Source: an uncultured Clostridia bacterium
GTDB lineage: Bacteria > Bacillota > Clostridia > Christensenellales > Pumilibacteraceae
Length of the DNA: 64,000 bases
Assembly: GCA_947589465.1 (NCBI GenBank)
Contig: CANQAE010000001.1
Coordinates: forward strand, 25,766 to 89,765
Direction of reading: 5' to 3'
Position numbers and translations under genes: made by a program. Shown piece after piece: positions 45,775 to 56,281 of this stretch (its first letter is position 1; every line of letters starts with the position of its first letter). Under the pieces are notes generated by a model, which saw only the letters and a list, made by a program, of their open reading frames with translations, made no database searches and was not told where the DNA came from.

Positions 45775-47517
45775 ATGAGAACACATAATTGTAATGAATT
45801 GACCGAAGCAGACGTCGGTAAAAAGGTAACTTTGTGCGGCTGGCTTGCGGGCATACGCGATCTCGGCTCGGTAATATTTTTCGTAATGCGCGACTTTTAC
45901 GGCATCACGCAGGTGACCGTGAGCGATGAAAAGACGAAAGAACAGGTGCGCAACATTCCGCGCGAGTCCACCATAAAGGTGACGGGCAAGGTGATTTTGC
46001 GAAGCAGCCCCAATCCTTCGTTGCCTACGGGACTTATCGAGATAGACCCCGAATCGATTGAAGTGCTCGGCAAATGCACCGAGCAATTGCCCTTCGAAAT
46101 AGCCAATTCGCTTGCTTCGCGCGAGGACGTAAGGCTCAAATACAGATTTTTGGATCTGCGCAATCCCGTGGTAAAGGACAAAATAGTTTTGCGCAGTAAG
46201 ATCGTGTCGTCGATAAGGCGCAGAATGACCGAAAAGGGATTTTTGGAGATCACGACTCCCATACTTACGAGTTCATCGCCCGAAGGAGCGCGCGACTTCA
46301 TAGTGCCTAGCAGACTTTATCCGGGACAATTTTACGCATTGCCGCAAGCACCGCAACAGTACAAGCAGTTGCTTATGGCGAGCGGCATAGACAGATATTT
46401 TCAAATAGCGCCGTGTTTCAGAGATGAAGACGCGCGCGCCGATCGTTCGCCGGGCGAGTTCTATCAACTCGATATGGAAATGGCTTTTGCGGGTCAGGAA
46501 GAAGTTTTCGAAATACTCGAAGACGTGTTGCCCGACCTTTTCCGCGAATTCACTACGCGCAAAGTTGACGGAGCACCGTTCAAGCGAATCCCGTACCGCA
46601 CCGCGCTCGAAGATTACGGCTCGGATAAACCCGACCTTCGCAACCCGCTCATAATTAAGGATATGACGGATCTATGCGAAAATTGCGGTTTCGACCCCAT
46701 CATGTTGAAGCACGTCAAGGCGATCTGCGTTTCTGGCGTTAGCGTTCCGCGCAAGTGGATCGACAAGACCGTCGAGGAGTTTAAAGCAACAACCGAGGGC
46801 GGAAATTTGTTCTGGTTCAAACTCGACGAAAACGGTTTGCCTGCGGGCGGCATAGCGAAATTCGTTGCCGATAACATTGCCAAGTGGAAGGCTCGCCTCG
46901 GAGTTGACGCAAACGCATTTGTCGCGCTCGTCGCCGAGAGCAAGTTGCAGGACGCGCAAAAGCGAGCGGGAATTGCACGTACATTGCTGGGGACGGGGCT
47001 CGATCTTCTCGAAAAGGACGTGTATCGTTTCTGCTGGATAGTGGATTTTCCGATGTACGAGATCGGCGAGGAATCTGGCGAAATAGAATTTTGCCACAAT
47101 CCGTTCTCGATGCCGCAGGGTGGAATGGAAGCGCTTATGACAAAAGATCCGCTCGATATTCTTGCATATCAGTATGATATCGTCTGCAACGGCATAGAAC
47201 TCAGCAGCGGAGCCGTCCGCAATCACGATCCCGAAATTATGGTCAAGGCGTTCGAGATCGCGGGTTACGGCAAAGATGTAATAGAAAATAAATTTTCGGC
47301 GCTTTACAATGCGTTCAAGTTCGGTGCGCCCCCGCACGCGGGTATAGCGCCGGGCGTGGACCGTATCGTCATGCTTTTGTGCGACGAGCCGAGCATAAGG
47401 GAAGTCATAGCGTTCCCCATGAACAAGAACGCGCGCGATCTGCTTATGAACGCGCCCAACTACGTTACGCCCAAGCAACTTGCCGAAACGCATATTGCCG
47501 TTACGGAGGAGAAATAG
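45775..47517 (+). CDS. aspS: Aspartyl-tRNA synthetase, bacterial type
   Basis: 580 aa class II synthetase. N-terminal anticodon-binding OB fold (GWLAGIRDLGSVIFFVMRDFYG), motif 2 FRDEDARADRSPGEFYQLDMEM, the bacterial GAD insertion domain (around residues 300-410) and motif 3 PPHAGIAPGVDRIVMLL. Full length. Whether it is discriminating or also charges tRNA-Asn cannot be told here. Ribosome binding site is GGTG-like and weak. DUF1292 gene starts at the next base after its stop. Confidence 0.97.
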   Translation: MRTHNCNELTEADVGKKVTLCGWLAGIRDLGSVIFFVMRDFYGITQVTVSDEKTKEQVRNIPRESTIKVTGKVILRSSPNPSLPTGLIEIDPESIEVLGKCTEQLPFEIANSLASREDVRLKYRFLDLRNPVVKDKIVLRSKIVSSIRRRMTEKGFLEITTPILTSSSPEGARDFIVPSRLYPGQFYALPQAPQQYKQLLMASGIDRYFQIAPCFRDEDARADRSPGEFYQLDMEMAFAGQEEVFEILEDVLPDLFREFTTRKVDGAPFKRIPYRTALEDYGSDKPDLRNPLIIKDMTDLCENCGFDPIMLKHVKAICVSGVSVPRKWIDKTVEEFKATTEGGNLFWFKLDENGLPAGGIAKFVADNIAKWKARLGVDANAFVALVAESKLQDAQKRAGIARTLLGTGLDLLEKDVYRFCWIVDFPMYEIGEESGEIEFCHNPFSMPQGGMEALMTKDPLDILAYQYDIVCNGIELSSGAVRNHDPEIMVKAFEIAGYGKDVIENKFSALYNAFKFGAPPHAGIAPGVDRIVMLLCDEPSIREVIAFPMNKNARDLLMNAPNYVTPKQLAETHIAVTEEK

Positions 47518-47772
47518 ATGGACGACGTCGTTACGCTTACCACCGAAGAAGGCGAGGACATACGTTTCGAAATAGTGAGCGAAATAGCGCTCGGCGACGA
47601 ATTTTACGCCATTATGCAGCCCGTCGAACAACTCGAAGGAGTTGCCGAGGACGAGGCTTTGGTATTTAGGATCATCGAGAAGGACGACGGCGACGAATAC
47701 GAACTTGTCATAGACGACGACGTGATAGACGCCGTACTCGACAGTTACAATGCCATGATCGACGAAATGTAG
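47518..47772 (+). CDS. DUF1292 family protein
   Basis: 84 aa, very acidic. VTLTTEEGEDIRFEIVSEIALGDEFYAIMQP and ALVFRIIEKDDGDEYELVIDDD match the DUF1292 (YrzB) family, small Firmicutes proteins of unknown role. Starts directly after the aspS stop with GGAGGAG inside aspS. A strong terminator follows. Confidence 0.85.
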   Translation: MDDVVTLTTEEGEDIRFEIVSEIALGDEFYAIMQPVEQLEGVAEDEALVFRIIEKDDGDEYELVIDDDVIDAVLDSYNAMIDEM

Positions 47773-47800
47773 GTATAGGGAAAAATATTATAAAAGAAAG

Positions 47801-47831
47801 GCGGCATAACGATTAAAGAACGTTATGCCGC
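47801..47831. terminator. Bidirectional terminator after aspS-DUF1292
   Basis: GCGGCATAACG (47801-47811) pairs with CGTTATGCCGC (47821-47831), 11 perfect pairs. T-rich on the plus side (TTGTTATTTTA), and TCTTT/TTTTA follows on the minus side, where the esterase gene ends. Confidence 0.75.
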
Positions 47832-47872
47832 TTGTTATTTTATCTGTCGGCTATGCCGAGCCGTGCGAAAAG

Positions 47873-48838
47873 TCAACTTTTTTCACATTCGCGGATAAGC
47901 ACGTCGGTTTGGGATTGGTAGTGCGGGAGTTCGCCGTCCATAAGTTTTTTTCCGAATTTTTTTATGAGCGCGTTTGCTTCCTTGGCTTCGCGGCTTGTCC
48001 ATTCGAGCGAAAAGCAATGGTTGCGTTTCATTGATACGGTATGATAACTCTCGTAGTAAATATCGTTTTTTTCGAGGGCGTCTATCATAAAATTGTATTG
48101 TCCGCCGCAGAACAAGTCCTTTTCGGCATAGACGATGAACGTTGCGGGGAAATCCTTGTTTACGAACGGAATAGGCGAGCAAAAATCCTTATATTCGTAC
48201 TGCCCGAATTCATCTTCGCTTATGCCTGTGTACGATTCGAAAACGTTCTTGTTTAGACCGAGGGCGGTGCGGTTTTTGAGCGAGTACTCTATATTGTAAA
48301 GTCCGCAGTTGAGTATGGCTGCCGAAAACGCCGCTCGCGGCTTGACTTTGAAGGCGGCGGCGAGGTCGCTGTTCGTGCAAATTGCGGCAAGCATGGCGGC
48401 GTAATATCCGCCCGCCGAATCGCCGTAGACCGCCATTCTCGATAGGTCGAGGCGGAAGATCTTTGAGAACTTGACCACCCAATTGAGAGCGGCGATAAGG
48501 TGCCTAATGGGTGTGGGAAAATGACATTCGGGCGCGAGTCCGTAATTGACGTTCACGACGAAAAATCCGTCTGCGGCGAACCAAGTGGACAGAGCCTTGC
48601 GATATTGCTTGCCGCCCGCCATAAATCCGCCCCCATGGATATTGAAAAGCACGGGATACAGACCGTGTTTTTTGGGTATGTAATAGTAGTCGAGCAGGCA
48701 TGTCTTGATATCGTTGTCGCTGTAAAGCACGTCTTTGGTAATAACGACCTTGTCTGCGCCCTCTATGCGCATACTTTTGTTTTGCTTTTTGTTGAAGGCT
48801 ACGTCGATAGCCTCAAATACGAATTTGGCTATGTCCAT
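47873..48838 (-). CDS. Alpha/beta hydrolase, esterase/lipase of the HSL (HGGG) family
   Basis: 321 aa cytoplasmic protein. Oxyanion-hole motif HGGGFMAGG near residue 69, nucleophile motif GDSAGGYYAA near residue 140 (Ser), an Asp in YAEKDLFCGG near residue 260 and a late His in RNHCFSLEW near residue 290 make a complete catalytic triad. It would hydrolyse short-chain esters; acetyl-xylan or similar carbohydrate esters are possible. Start ATG 48838 with GAGGTGAC. No neighbours point to a pathway. Confidence 0.85.
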   Translation of the reverse strand: MDIAKFVFEAIDVAFNKKQNKSMRIEGADKVVITKDVLYSDNDIKTCLLDYYYIPKKHGLYPVLFNIHGGGFMAGGKQYRKALSTWFAADGFFVVNVNYGLAPECHFPTPIRHLIAALNWVVKFSKIFRLDLSRMAVYGDSAGGYYAAMLAAICTNSDLAAAFKVKPRAAFSAAILNCGLYNIEYSLKNRTALGLNKNVFESYTGISEDEFGQYEYKDFCSPIPFVNKDFPATFIVYAEKDLFCGGQYNFMIDALEKNDIYYESYHTVSMKRNHCFSLEWTSREAKEANALIKKFGKKLMDGELPHYQSQTDVLIRECEKS

Positions 48839-48849
48839 AATGTCACCTC

Positions 48850-49014
48850 ATATGGTTTTTATTATTTATTATTTTAGCATATAAATCGAAAAAACAAAAG
48901 CGTTTTTTTGCATATTTCGGGGAATGGGGAAAACTTTCGGTCGAATATCGCCGTTTTTATGTGCATATTCTCAAATTTCTTGCGTTGAATTTCCGATTAA
49001 CCCCCCTTAAATAT
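48850..49014. other. Intergenic region without identified genes
   Basis: AT-rich between the divergent esterase and str operon. Contains a TAAAAT on the minus strand (about 48876-48871) that may be the esterase -10 box; no clear -35. Confidence 0.4.
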
Positions 49015-49044
49015 TTGACAACTGCCGCCGAGATATTGTAAAAT
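49015..49044 (+). promoter_or_regulatory. Promoter of the str operon
   Basis: TTGACA at 49015-49020, 18-base spacer, TAAAAT at 49039-49044, followed by a leader of about 85 bases. Confidence 0.7.
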
Positions 49045-49133
49045 AATCGTTGCGCGAATTTTTTTAAGCGCAAAGTCCTCTTGGGCGCAATGCCGAAGCG
49101 GGCGAGACTATCTAAAAAGGAGGTAGAGTAATA

Positions 49134-49505
49134 ATGCCAACGATTAATCAGTTGATCCGTAAGGGTAGGGAAAAAGTAAAGTATAAGTCGCTCAGTCCTA
49201 TACTCGAAAACAATCCGCAAAAGCGCGGTGTTTGCCTTTCGGTGACCACCACCACCCCCAAAAAGCCCAACTCGGCGCTTCGTAAAATAGCGAGAGTAAG
49301 GCTCGTAAACAAGATGGAAGGTACTGTTTATATTCCGGGAATCGGACACAATTTGCAGGAACACAGCGTCGTGCTTATTCGTGGTGGCAGAGTGAAGGAT
49401 TTGCCCGGTGTGAGATATCACATCATTCGCGGCACGCTGGATACGGCGGGCGTGGCGAAACGCAAGCAAGCGCGCTCTAAATACGGTGCGAAACGAGCCA
49501 AATAA
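49134..49505 (+). CDS. rpsL: Ribosomal protein S12
   Basis: 123 aa decoding-centre protein. [14 protein letters not shown] start, [19 protein letters not shown] (with Lys of streptomycin-sensitive type) and [18 protein letters not shown] are conserved. First gene of the str operon; rpoBC are not in the window. Confidence 0.98.
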   Translation: MPTINQLIRKGREKVKYKSLSPILENNPQKRGVCLSVTTTTPKKPNSALRKIARVRLVNKMEGTVYIPGIGHNLQEHSVVLIRGGRVKDLPGVRYHIIRGTLDTAGVAKRKQARSKYGAKRAK

Positions 49506-49547
49506 CGTCGCACATTTCAATCAAAAATAAAAAAGGAGGACTAAATT

Positions 49548-50018
49548 ATGCCAAGAAGAAGCGGAGTTCCAAAGCGCGACGTTTTGCCCGACCCGATCTA
49601 TAACAGCAAGGTAATCACGAAACTTACCAATCAGGTCATGATGGATGGCAAAAAAGGTATCGCACAATCGATCGTATACGACGCTTTCGATATTATCAAA
49701 GAAAAACTCGGCACCGAACCCATGGACATATTCAACCATGCAATGGAAAACGTTATGCCCGTATTGGAGGTAAAGGCGAGGAGAGTGGGCGGCTCTACGT
49801 ATCAGGTTCCCATCGAAATAAGACCCGAACGCAGACAGACCCTCGGAATAAGGTGGATCGTTTTGTACGCTCGCAAACGACCCGAAAAGACTATGAAAGA
49901 AAAACTTGCGGGCGAAATTATGGACGCTTACAACAACACGGGCGCATCCATAAAGAAGAAAGAAGAAATGCATAGAATGGCGGAAGCAAACAAGGCTTTT
50001 GCACATTATCGTTGGTAA
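49548..50018 (+). CDS. rpsG: Ribosomal protein S7
   Basis: 156 aa head-assembly protein. [20 protein letters not shown] start, [16 protein letters not shown] and the [20 protein letters not shown] end are characteristic. Confidence 0.98.
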   Translation: MPRRSGVPKRDVLPDPIYNSKVITKLTNQVMMDGKKGIAQSIVYDAFDIIKEKLGTEPMDIFNHAMENVMPVLEVKARRVGGSTYQVPIEIRPERRQTLGIRWIVLYARKRPEKTMKEKLAGEIMDAYNNTGASIKKKEEMHRMAEANKAFAHYRW

Positions 50019-50033
50019 GAGCGAGGTAGTGAT

Positions 50034-52151
50034 ATGGCAGAAAGACAGTACAGCCTTAAAAACACAAGAAACATAGGAATAATGGCGCACATTGATGCGG
50101 GCAAGACCACTACTACCGAACGTATACTGTTTTACACCGGTAAAGTTCACAAGATAGGCGAAGTTCACGAGGGCGCAGCCACTATGGACTGGATGGCGCA
50201 AGAGCAGGAACGCGGCATAACCATTACCTCGGCGGCAACGACCACCCAGTGGAGAGTCGATCGCAGTCCGGGCAGCAAAGAGCCGTATACGCGTATCAAT
50301 ATTATAGATACTCCGGGGCACGTTGACTTCACGGTGGAAGTAGAGCGTTCGCTCAAAGTTCTCGACGGCGCGGTAGCGGTATTTTGCGCGCGCGGCGGCG
50401 TTCAGCCCCAATCGGAAACCGTTTGGCGACAGGCGGACAAGTACGGAGTTCCCCGTATGGCTTATGTCAACAAGATGGACCGTGACGGCGCAAACTTCTT
50501 CAACGTAATGGACATGATGCGCACCCGTTTGAAGGCAAACCCCGTGGCAATACAGTTGCCCATAGGTTTTGCGGACACGTTCGTGGGCGTTATAGACCTT
50601 GTTACCATGAAGGCGGACATTTACGAGGACGACCTCGGCACCATAATGGACGAAACCGAGATCCCCGACGAATACAAGGCACAGGCGCAGGAATATCGCG
50701 CCAAGATGCTCGAAGCGGTTGCGGAAGCGGACGACAGTCTTATGGAACGTTATTTTGAGAACGAGGGCGCGGACTTTACCGAAGAAGAAATCAAAAAGGC
50801 TATCCGTAAACTTACGATAGAGATGAAGATCAACCCCGTTACTTGCGGAAGTTCGTTCAAGAACAAGGGCGTTCAAAAGTTGCTCGACGCAATCGTTGAC
50901 TATATGCCGTCCCCGCTCGATATCCCCAACATCAAGGGCAAGACCCTCGACGGAAAGGAGGAGGAGCGTATCACGGGCGACGATCAGCCGTTCGCGGGAC
51001 TTGCGTTCAAGATCATGGCAGACCCGTTCGTAGGCAAACTCGCGTTCTTCCGTTGTTACAGCGGAACGCTCGAAGCAGGTTCGTACGTGCTTAACTCGAC
51101 CAAGAACAAGAAAGAACGTATAGGTCGTATTTTGTTGATGCACGCAAATAACCGTACCGAGATCGAAAAGGTTTATTCGGGCGACATATGCGCTTTTGTC
51201 GGCTTGAAAGATACGACCACGGGCGACACGTTGTGCGATCCCGACCATCCGATTGTTTTGGAGAGTATGGAATTCCCCGAACCCGTTATTCGCGTCGCTA
51301 TCGAACCTAAGACCAAGGCAGGTCAGGAAAAGATGACCATGGCGCTTATTAAACTCGCCGAGGAAGACCCGACTTTCAAGACGTATACCGATCAGGAAAC
51401 GGGACAAACCATTATCGCGGGCATGGGCGAACTTCACCTCGAAATCATCGTAGACAGAATGCTCCGCGAGTTCAAGGTGGAAGCCAACGTAGGTAAGCCG
51501 CAGATTGCTTATCGCGAAGCAATTCGCAAACGCGTAGACGTCGAAGGCAAATACGTGCGTCAGTCGGGCGGTAAAGGTCAGTACGGACACTGCAAGATCT
51601 ATATGGAACCTCTCGAACCCGGTTCGGGTTATGTGTTCGAGGACAAGACGGTGGGCGGATCTATTCCCAAGGAATACATTCCGGCTATCGACAAGGGTAT
51701 AAGAGAGGCGAGAATGTGCGGTGTGCTTGCCGGTTACGAATGTGTAGACTTCAAAGTCACCGTTTATGACGGTAGTTATCACGAAGTAGACTCGTCCGAA
51801 ATGGCGTTCTCGATCGCCGGCTCCATGGCGTTCAAAGAGGGTATGCGCAAAGCCGACCCCGTGCTCATGGAACCCATAATGAAAGTGGACGTAAGCACTC
51901 CCGAAGATTATCTCGGCGCGGTAATGGGCGATATCAACTCCCGTCGCGGCAACCTTTTGGGTATGGAACTCGTCAACGGTTCGCAAGAGATCCACAGCGA
52001 GATCCCGCTTTCCGAAATGTTCGGTTATGCGACGACTTTGCGTTCGCTCACCCAAGGCAGAGCCGATTACACGATGACTTTCGACCACTACGCCGAAGTT
52101 CCTCGCAACATCAGCGAGAAAATTATAGGCGAAAGAGCCAAGAAAGATTAA
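50034..52151 (+). CDS. fusA: Elongation factor G
   Basis: 705 aa translocase. G motifs [20 protein letters not shown] and NKMDRDG; domain IV with [11 protein letters not shown]. Slightly longer than E. coli EF-G. 15 bases after rpsG. Confidence 0.98.
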   Translation: MAERQYSLKNTRNIGIMAHIDAGKTTTTERILFYTGKVHKIGEVHEGAATMDWMAQEQERGITITSAATTTQWRVDRSPGSKEPYTRINIIDTPGHVDFTVEVERSLKVLDGAVAVFCARGGVQPQSETVWRQADKYGVPRMAYVNKMDRDGANFFNVMDMMRTRLKANPVAIQLPIGFADTFVGVIDLVTMKADIYEDDLGTIMDETEIPDEYKAQAQEYRAKMLEAVAEADDSLMERYFENEGADFTEEEIKKAIRKLTIEMKINPVTCGSSFKNKGVQKLLDAIVDYMPSPLDIPNIKGKTLDGKEEERITGDDQPFAGLAFKIMADPFVGKLAFFRCYSGTLEAGSYVLNSTKNKKERIGRILLMHANNRTEIEKVYSGDICAFVGLKDTTTGDTLCDPDHPIVLESMEFPEPVIRVAIEPKTKAGQEKMTMALIKLAEEDPTFKTYTDQETGQTIIAGMGELHLEIIVDRMLREFKVEANVGKPQIAYREAIRKRVDVEGKYVRQSGGKGQYGHCKIYMEPLEPGSGYVFEDKTVGGSIPKEYIPAIDKGIREARMCGVLAGYECVDFKVTVYDGSYHEVDSSEMAFSIAGSMAFKEGMRKADPVLMEPIMKVDVSTPEDYLGAVMGDINSRRGNLLGMELVNGSQEIHSEIPLSEMFGYATTLRSLTQGRADYTMTFDHYAEVPRNISEKIIGERAKKD

Positions 52152-52180
52152 AAATTACAAAAAAAACGCCCTAAAACGTT

Positions 52181-52208
52181 TGTTTATTTCTAAAAAAAAT
52201 TGTATAAT
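52181..52208 (+). promoter_or_regulatory. Promoter of tuf
   Basis: TTGTTT at 52181-52186, 16-base spacer, TATAAT at 52203-52208. Separates tuf transcription from the rest of the str operon. Confidence 0.65.
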
Positions 52209-52258
52209 TAAAGAGACTTTTATGCGGCGGATGTTCCGCGTATAAAACCTCTCTTTAA
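52208..52258 (+). promoter_or_regulatory. Long hairpin in the tuf leader
   Basis: TTAAAGAG (52208-52215) pairs with CTCTTTAA (52251-52258), and inside it TTTTAT...GCGG pairs with CCGC...ATAAAA. It starts at the expected transcription start, so the 5' end of the tuf mRNA would be folded into a stable stem. May protect the mRNA or control it. Confidence 0.6.
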
Positions 52259-52308
52259 TGAGAAAATCATTTATTATTAAAAATTAGATTAATTGGAGGA
52301 ATTTTAAA

Positions 52309-53511
52309 ATGGCTAAGGCTAAATTTGACCGTTCGAAACCGCACGTAAACGTAGGTACCATAGGACACGTTGACCACGGTAAGACCACATTGACCGCCGC
52401 TATCACCATGACGCTCGCCGCAAAAGGTTTGGCAGAAAAAATGCGTTATGACGAAATCGATAAGGCTCCCGAAGAAAAGGCAAGAGGTATTACGATTAAT
52501 ACCGCTCACGTTGAGTATCAGACCGAAAACCGTCACTATGCTCACGTTGACTGTCCGGGGCACGCCGATTATGTAAAGAACATGATCACCGGTGCCGCAC
52601 AGATGGACGGCGCGATCCTCGTCGTTGCCGCTACCGACGGCGCAATGCCGCAAACCAAGGAGCACATCCTTTTGGCTCGTCAGGTAGGCGTTCCCAGGAT
52701 CGTCGTATTCATCAACAAAGTTGACCAAGTAGACGACCCCGAAATTCTCGACCTCGTCGAAATGGAAATAAGAGAACTCCTTTCGAGTTACAACTTCGAC
52801 GGCGACAACACCCCGATCATCAAGGGTTCGGCGCTCAAAGCGCTCGAAGCGGCTCAGGCAGGTCATGCAGACAGCCCCGATTGCGCTTGCATCTTCGAAC
52901 TTATGAAGGCTATCGACGAATATATCCCGTCGCCCGTAAGAGATACGGATAAGCCGTTCCTTATGCCCGTCGAGGACGTATTCACCATTACAGGTCGTGG
53001 TACTGTTGCAACGGGCCGTGTAGAACGCGGTACTATCAAGACATCCGAACCCGTTGAGATCGTAGGAATCAAAGAAACAAAGACCTCGGTCGTAACAGGT
53101 ATCGAAATGTTCCGTAAGTCCCTTGACTTCGCACAAGCAGGCGACAACGCAGGTATTCTTCTTCGCGGTATCGAGCGTAAGGATATCGAACGTGGACAGG
53201 TTATTGCAAAACCGGGTACGATCACCCCGCATACCGACTTCACCGCAGAGGTTTATGTCCTCAAAAAGGAAGAAGGCGGACGTCATACCCCGTTCTTCGA
53301 CGGATATCGTCCTCAGTTCTATTTCAGAACGACCGACGTTACCGGTACGATCAAGTTGCCCGACGGCGTTGAAATGGTTATGCCCGGCGATAACGTATCT
53401 ATGACCGTTTCGCTTATCCATCCTATCGCCGTAGAGCAAGGACTCCGTTTCGCTATTCGTGAAGGCGGACGTACGGTAGGTTCCGGCGTTGTTGCAAAGA
53501 TAATCAAATAA
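52309..53511 (+). CDS. tuf: Elongation factor Tu
   Basis: 400 aa GTPase that delivers aminoacyl-t[37 protein letters not shown] and the [11 protein letters not shown] end are all present. Own promoter and terminator; only one tuf copy in the window. Confidence 0.98.
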   Translation: MAKAKFDRSKPHVNVGTIGHVDHGKTTLTAAITMTLAAKGLAEKMRYDEIDKAPEEKARGITINTAHVEYQTENRHYAHVDCPGHADYVKNMITGAAQMDGAILVVAATDGAMPQTKEHILLARQVGVPRIVVFINKVDQVDDPEILDLVEMEIRELLSSYNFDGDNTPIIKGSALKALEAAQAGHADSPDCACIFELMKAIDEYIPSPVRDTDKPFLMPVEDVFTITGRGTVATGRVERGTIKTSEPVEIVGIKETKTSVVTGIEMFRKSLDFAQAGDNAGILLRGIERKDIERGQVIAKPGTITPHTDFTAEVYVLKKEEGGRHTPFFDGYRPQFYFRTTDVTGTIKLPDGVEMVMPGDNVSMTVSLIHPIAVEQGLRFAIREGGRTVGSGVVAKIIK

Positions 53512-53525
53512 CAACACTTTTAATA

Positions 53526-53559
53526 AAAACAGCATTCCTTGATTGGAGTGCTGTTTTTT
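53526..53559 (+). terminator. Terminator after tuf
   Basis: ACAGCATTCC pairs with GGAGTGCTGT (53529-53554) followed by TTTTTTA. Confidence 0.88.
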
Positions 53560-53566
53560 ATTACAA

Positions 53567-53600
53567 AAAGAGAGGCGTATCAAAAGATACGTCTCTCTTT
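53567..53600 (-). terminator. Terminator of the YjzC-like gene (minus strand)
   Basis: 15-bp stem AAAGAGAGGCGTATC / GATACGTCTCTCTTT (53567-53581 with 53586-53600); one G-T pair. Followed on the minus strand by TTTTTG. Confidence 0.8.
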
Positions 53601-53612
53601 GCAGGCATTAGA

Positions 53613-53774
53613 TTACTCTGCATACTCGAAGTGGTCGCCACTGCTTTGCGTAGGGGGCATTCTGTCGCCCTTGGATACGTTTACCGTACCTACGACTCTG
53701 CCATTCGACGAAACTACATTGTATTCGCCCGACCACGGTGCGATTTCACCCGAAATCAGCTTTTGCTTTTTCAT
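53613..53774 (-). CDS. YjzC-like small protein
   Basis: 53 aa. SGEIAPWSGEYNVV followed by a KGDRMPPT segment recalls the YjzC family (pattern PGEKAPxSGxY...KGDxFPPT) of Firmicutes, whose function is unknown. I use ATG 53774 with GGAGGAATGATT; longer readings to 53807 would include the ribosome binding site. Own strong terminator, so it is expressed as a single small gene. Confidence 0.75.
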   Translation of the reverse strand: MKKQKLISGEIAPWSGEYNVVSSNGRVVGTVNVSKGDRMPPTQSSGDHFEYAE

Positions 53775-53833
53775 AATCATTCCTCCTTGCAATTGTAGTA
53801 TTTGCAATGCCGCCCGAATTATCCTTCAAATGA

Positions 53834-53863
53834 TTGCTTTCGGCTGGAAAAATATGCTAAAAT
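53834..53863 (+). promoter_or_regulatory. Promoter of mazG-dus
   Basis: TTGCTT at 53834-53839, 18-base spacer, TAAAAT at 53858-53863. Confidence 0.6.
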
Positions 53864-53896
53864 ATAAGGGTAATTTGAAATTTAGGGAGATTCTTT

Positions 53897-55270
53897 ATGA
53901 TTACGGTTGTGGGACTCGGCTTTTTGCCGGATAGCGTTACCAATAGGGGAATGGCTTGCATACGCGGCGCGGACAAGGTGGTTGTGAGGACGGGAACGAC
54001 TCCCGCTTGCAGGGGGCTGGGTCGCGAATTTGACACTATGGACGATCTTTACGAGAAAGCCGAAGATTTCGACAAACTCAACGCCATGATCGCCGAAAGG
54101 TTGCTCGAACTTAACAAAACATTTCCAAAACTCGTCTATTGCGTTGACGGAGATGGATTCAAGGACAGTTCGGTCATCGAACTAAAAAAGCGGACCGAGG
54201 TGCGCATAGTGGCGGGCCCGTTCGATCTCAATATCGAGCCTGCGACTTCTTGTACGTACATCGGCGCGTATGACATACGGGATGGATTTTATCCCGATCC
54301 GCTCATGCCGATATGCGTTTACAACATAGACGACGCCAACATTGCGGGCGACGTCAAATTGTTTTTGCTCAGATTTTATGACGCAACCGCCCAAATAACG
54401 CTTTGCGACGCGACGCATTGCCGCACTATCGCCCTCGAAGATCTCGACAGGCAAAAGAAATATTCTTGCGACACGGCGGTTATGGCGCACGGCGGCAATA
54501 ATTCTGGGTTTGCCGATCTTTTGCGCATCATGGCGAGGCTTACTGCGCCGAACGGTTGCCCGTGGGACAAGGCTCAAACTCACGAGAGTATTCGCATCAA
54601 CCTCTTGGAAGAAGCGTACGAAACGGTGGACGCCATCACAAACGATAACATTGACGGCATGATAGAGGAACTCGGCGACGTGCTGTTGCAGGTCGTTTTC
54701 CATTGCGATATAGCGTTCAGGCACGGGGAATTCACTTTGGAAGACGTGGTGAAAGGACTCAACGACAAATTGATAGGCAGGCACACGCACATATTCGGTA
54801 GCGACAAGGCGGAGGGAGCGGACGGCGCGCTTACCGTGTGGGAACGCAACAAAATGAAAGAAAAGAAACAAGAAACGTTCGCGGCTGCCGTCAACGACAT
54901 TCCGCTCTCTTTCCCCGCATTGCTTCGCGCGCAAAAGGCGGTCAAACGTACTCAAAAAGGGGGATGGGGTCAAAAAACGGACGATCTGCGCCAAAAAATA
55001 TCAAAAGAAACGGGCGATTTGCTTTGCGCCGACAACGAGGATAAAGCGACGCGCGCCCTCGGCAAGTTGCTTTTGTACGTAGTCTGGGCGGCGCAAAACG
55101 CAAATTTGAATTGCGAACAAATTTTGCTCGACACCGTTAAAAAGGTTCAAAAGGTGTACGAAGCGTTCGAAAAACTCGTCACCGAGGACGGAAAGGACGT
55201 CAATGCGCTTACGGAAAGCGAAAGGGAAATTTATTGCGGCGAGGCGATAAGAGCGGCAAATGTCGATTAA
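53897..55270 (+). CDS. mazG: MazG nucleotide pyrophosphohydrolase with tetrapyrrole-methylase-like domain (YabN type)
   Basis: 457 aa. The first 200 residues are a tetrapyrrole (corrin/porphyrin) methylase-like fold starting ITVVGLGF; the C-terminal part is MazG, with NGCPWDKAQTHESIRINLLEEAYETVDAI and the metal-binding EELGDVLLQVVFH. MazG hydrolyses (d)NTPs to monophosphates, cleaning nucleotide pools. The fusion is common in Firmicutes. Overlaps dus by 11 bases. Confidence 0.92.
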   Translation: MITVVGLGFLPDSVTNRGMACIRGADKVVVRTGTTPACRGLGREFDTMDDLYEKAEDFDKLNAMIAERLLELNKTFPKLVYCVDGDGFKDSSVIELKKRTEVRIVAGPFDLNIEPATSCTYIGAYDIRDGFYPDPLMPICVYNIDDANIAGDVKLFLLRFYDATAQITLCDATHCRTIALEDLDRQKKYSCDTAVMAHGGNNSGFADLLRIMARLTAPNGCPWDKAQTHESIRINLLEEAYETVDAITNDNIDGMIEELGDVLLQVVFHCDIAFRHGEFTLEDVVKGLNDKLIGRHTHIFGSDKAEGADGALTVWERNKMKEKKQETFAAAVNDIPLSFPALLRAQKAVKRTQKGGWGQKTDDLRQKISKETGDLLCADNEDKATRALGKLLLYVVWAAQNANLNCEQILLDTVKKVQKVYEAFEKLVTEDGKDVNALTESEREIYCGEAIRAANVD

Positions 55271-56198
55271 GCAACTCAAAATAGGCAATATCACGCTGAA
55301 AAATAATTTGATCGCCGCTCCGCTCGCGGGATATACCGACGTCGCCTTTCGCAGACTGTGCGCGGAATGTGGGGCGGGGCTCACCGTGACCGAAATGATA
55401 AGCGCAAAAGGCTTGTGCTACAAGAACAGGCAGACGCTCGAAATGCTTCGCACTTCGGAGTCGGAAGTGGTGACATGTGTGCAGTTATTCGGCTCCGATC
55501 CCGCAGATTTTGACAAGGTTTTGTCGCTCGGCGTGCTTGACAAGTTCGATATTTTTGACGTAAATATGGGCTGTCCCGTCAATAAAGTGGTGAAAAACGG
55601 CGAGGGGTCCGCCCTTCTGAATTCGCCCGCAAAGGCTGCCGCGATAGTGGCGACGCTCGCGCGGAGCGGCAAACCTGTGACCGTAAAGATCCGTTCGGGC
55701 TTTTACGAAGGGCAAGACATCGCCGTTCCGTTCGCCAAGGCTTTGGAGGACGCGGGAGCGGCGCTCGTTACCGTTCACGCGCGGACCACGGCGCAAAAGT
55801 ACGGCGGGCTTGCCGATTACGAGATCGTGGGCAAGGTCAGGGACGCGCTCGAAATTCCCGTTGCGCTCAGTGGCGACATTACGGACGAGGCTTCATTCGA
55901 GGAACGCGAGCCGTATGCTGACGCGTTTATGATAGGCAGGGGGGCGCTTGCCAATCCGAGCATTTTTTCGTTGTTGCAGGGCGGCGAACCGCAAAAAAAA
56001 TATCCGCTCATAAAAAAGCATTTGGAATATCTCAATGAGTATTTCGACAGCCGTTATGCCGTTTCCACCGTTCGCAAGTTCTTTGCCTATTATCTTAAAG
56101 GGGAGCGAGGCATGAAAACGTTCAAAAACGAAATCAATTCGGCGGATACGCTCGAAAAAGTCAATTGCCTTGTGGACGAGTATCTCCGCGATATCTAA
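55260..56198 (+). CDS. dus: tRNA-dihydrouridine synthase
   Basis: 312 aa flavoenzyme that reduces uridines in the tRNA D-loop. APLAGYTDVAFRRLC (FMN site), NMGCPVNKVVKNGEGSALL (catalytic Cys), TVKIRSGF, TVHARTTAQKYGG and MIGRGALANPSIF are all conserved, closest to DusB. Its start ATG 55260 lies within the end of mazG, so translation is coupled. Confidence 0.94.
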   Translation: MSIKQLKIGNITLKNNLIAAPLAGYTDVAFRRLCAECGAGLTVTEMISAKGLCYKNRQTLEMLRTSESEVVTCVQLFGSDPADFDKVLSLGVLDKFDIFDVNMGCPVNKVVKNGEGSALLNSPAKAAAIVATLARSGKPVTVKIRSGFYEGQDIAVPFAKALEDAGAALVTVHARTTAQKYGGLADYEIVGKVRDALEIPVALSGDITDEASFEEREPYADAFMIGRGALANPSIFSLLQGGEPQKKYPLIKKHLEYLNEYFDSRYAVSTVRKFFAYYLKGERGMKTFKNEINSADTLEKVNCLVDEYLRDI

Positions 56199-56235
56199 AA
56201 TTAATTTATTTTTCTTTTTCAGTGGGTCAAAAGCA

Positions 56236-56264
56236 TTGACACAGCGTCAAAAAAAGTGTATAAT
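56236..56264 (+). promoter_or_regulatory. Promoter of dnaN
   Basis: Perfect TTGACA at 56236-56241, 17-base spacer, perfect TATAAT at 56259-56264, 18 bases before the start codon. Confidence 0.85.
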
Positions 56265-56281
56265 CTTTCTCAGGTGACGAT

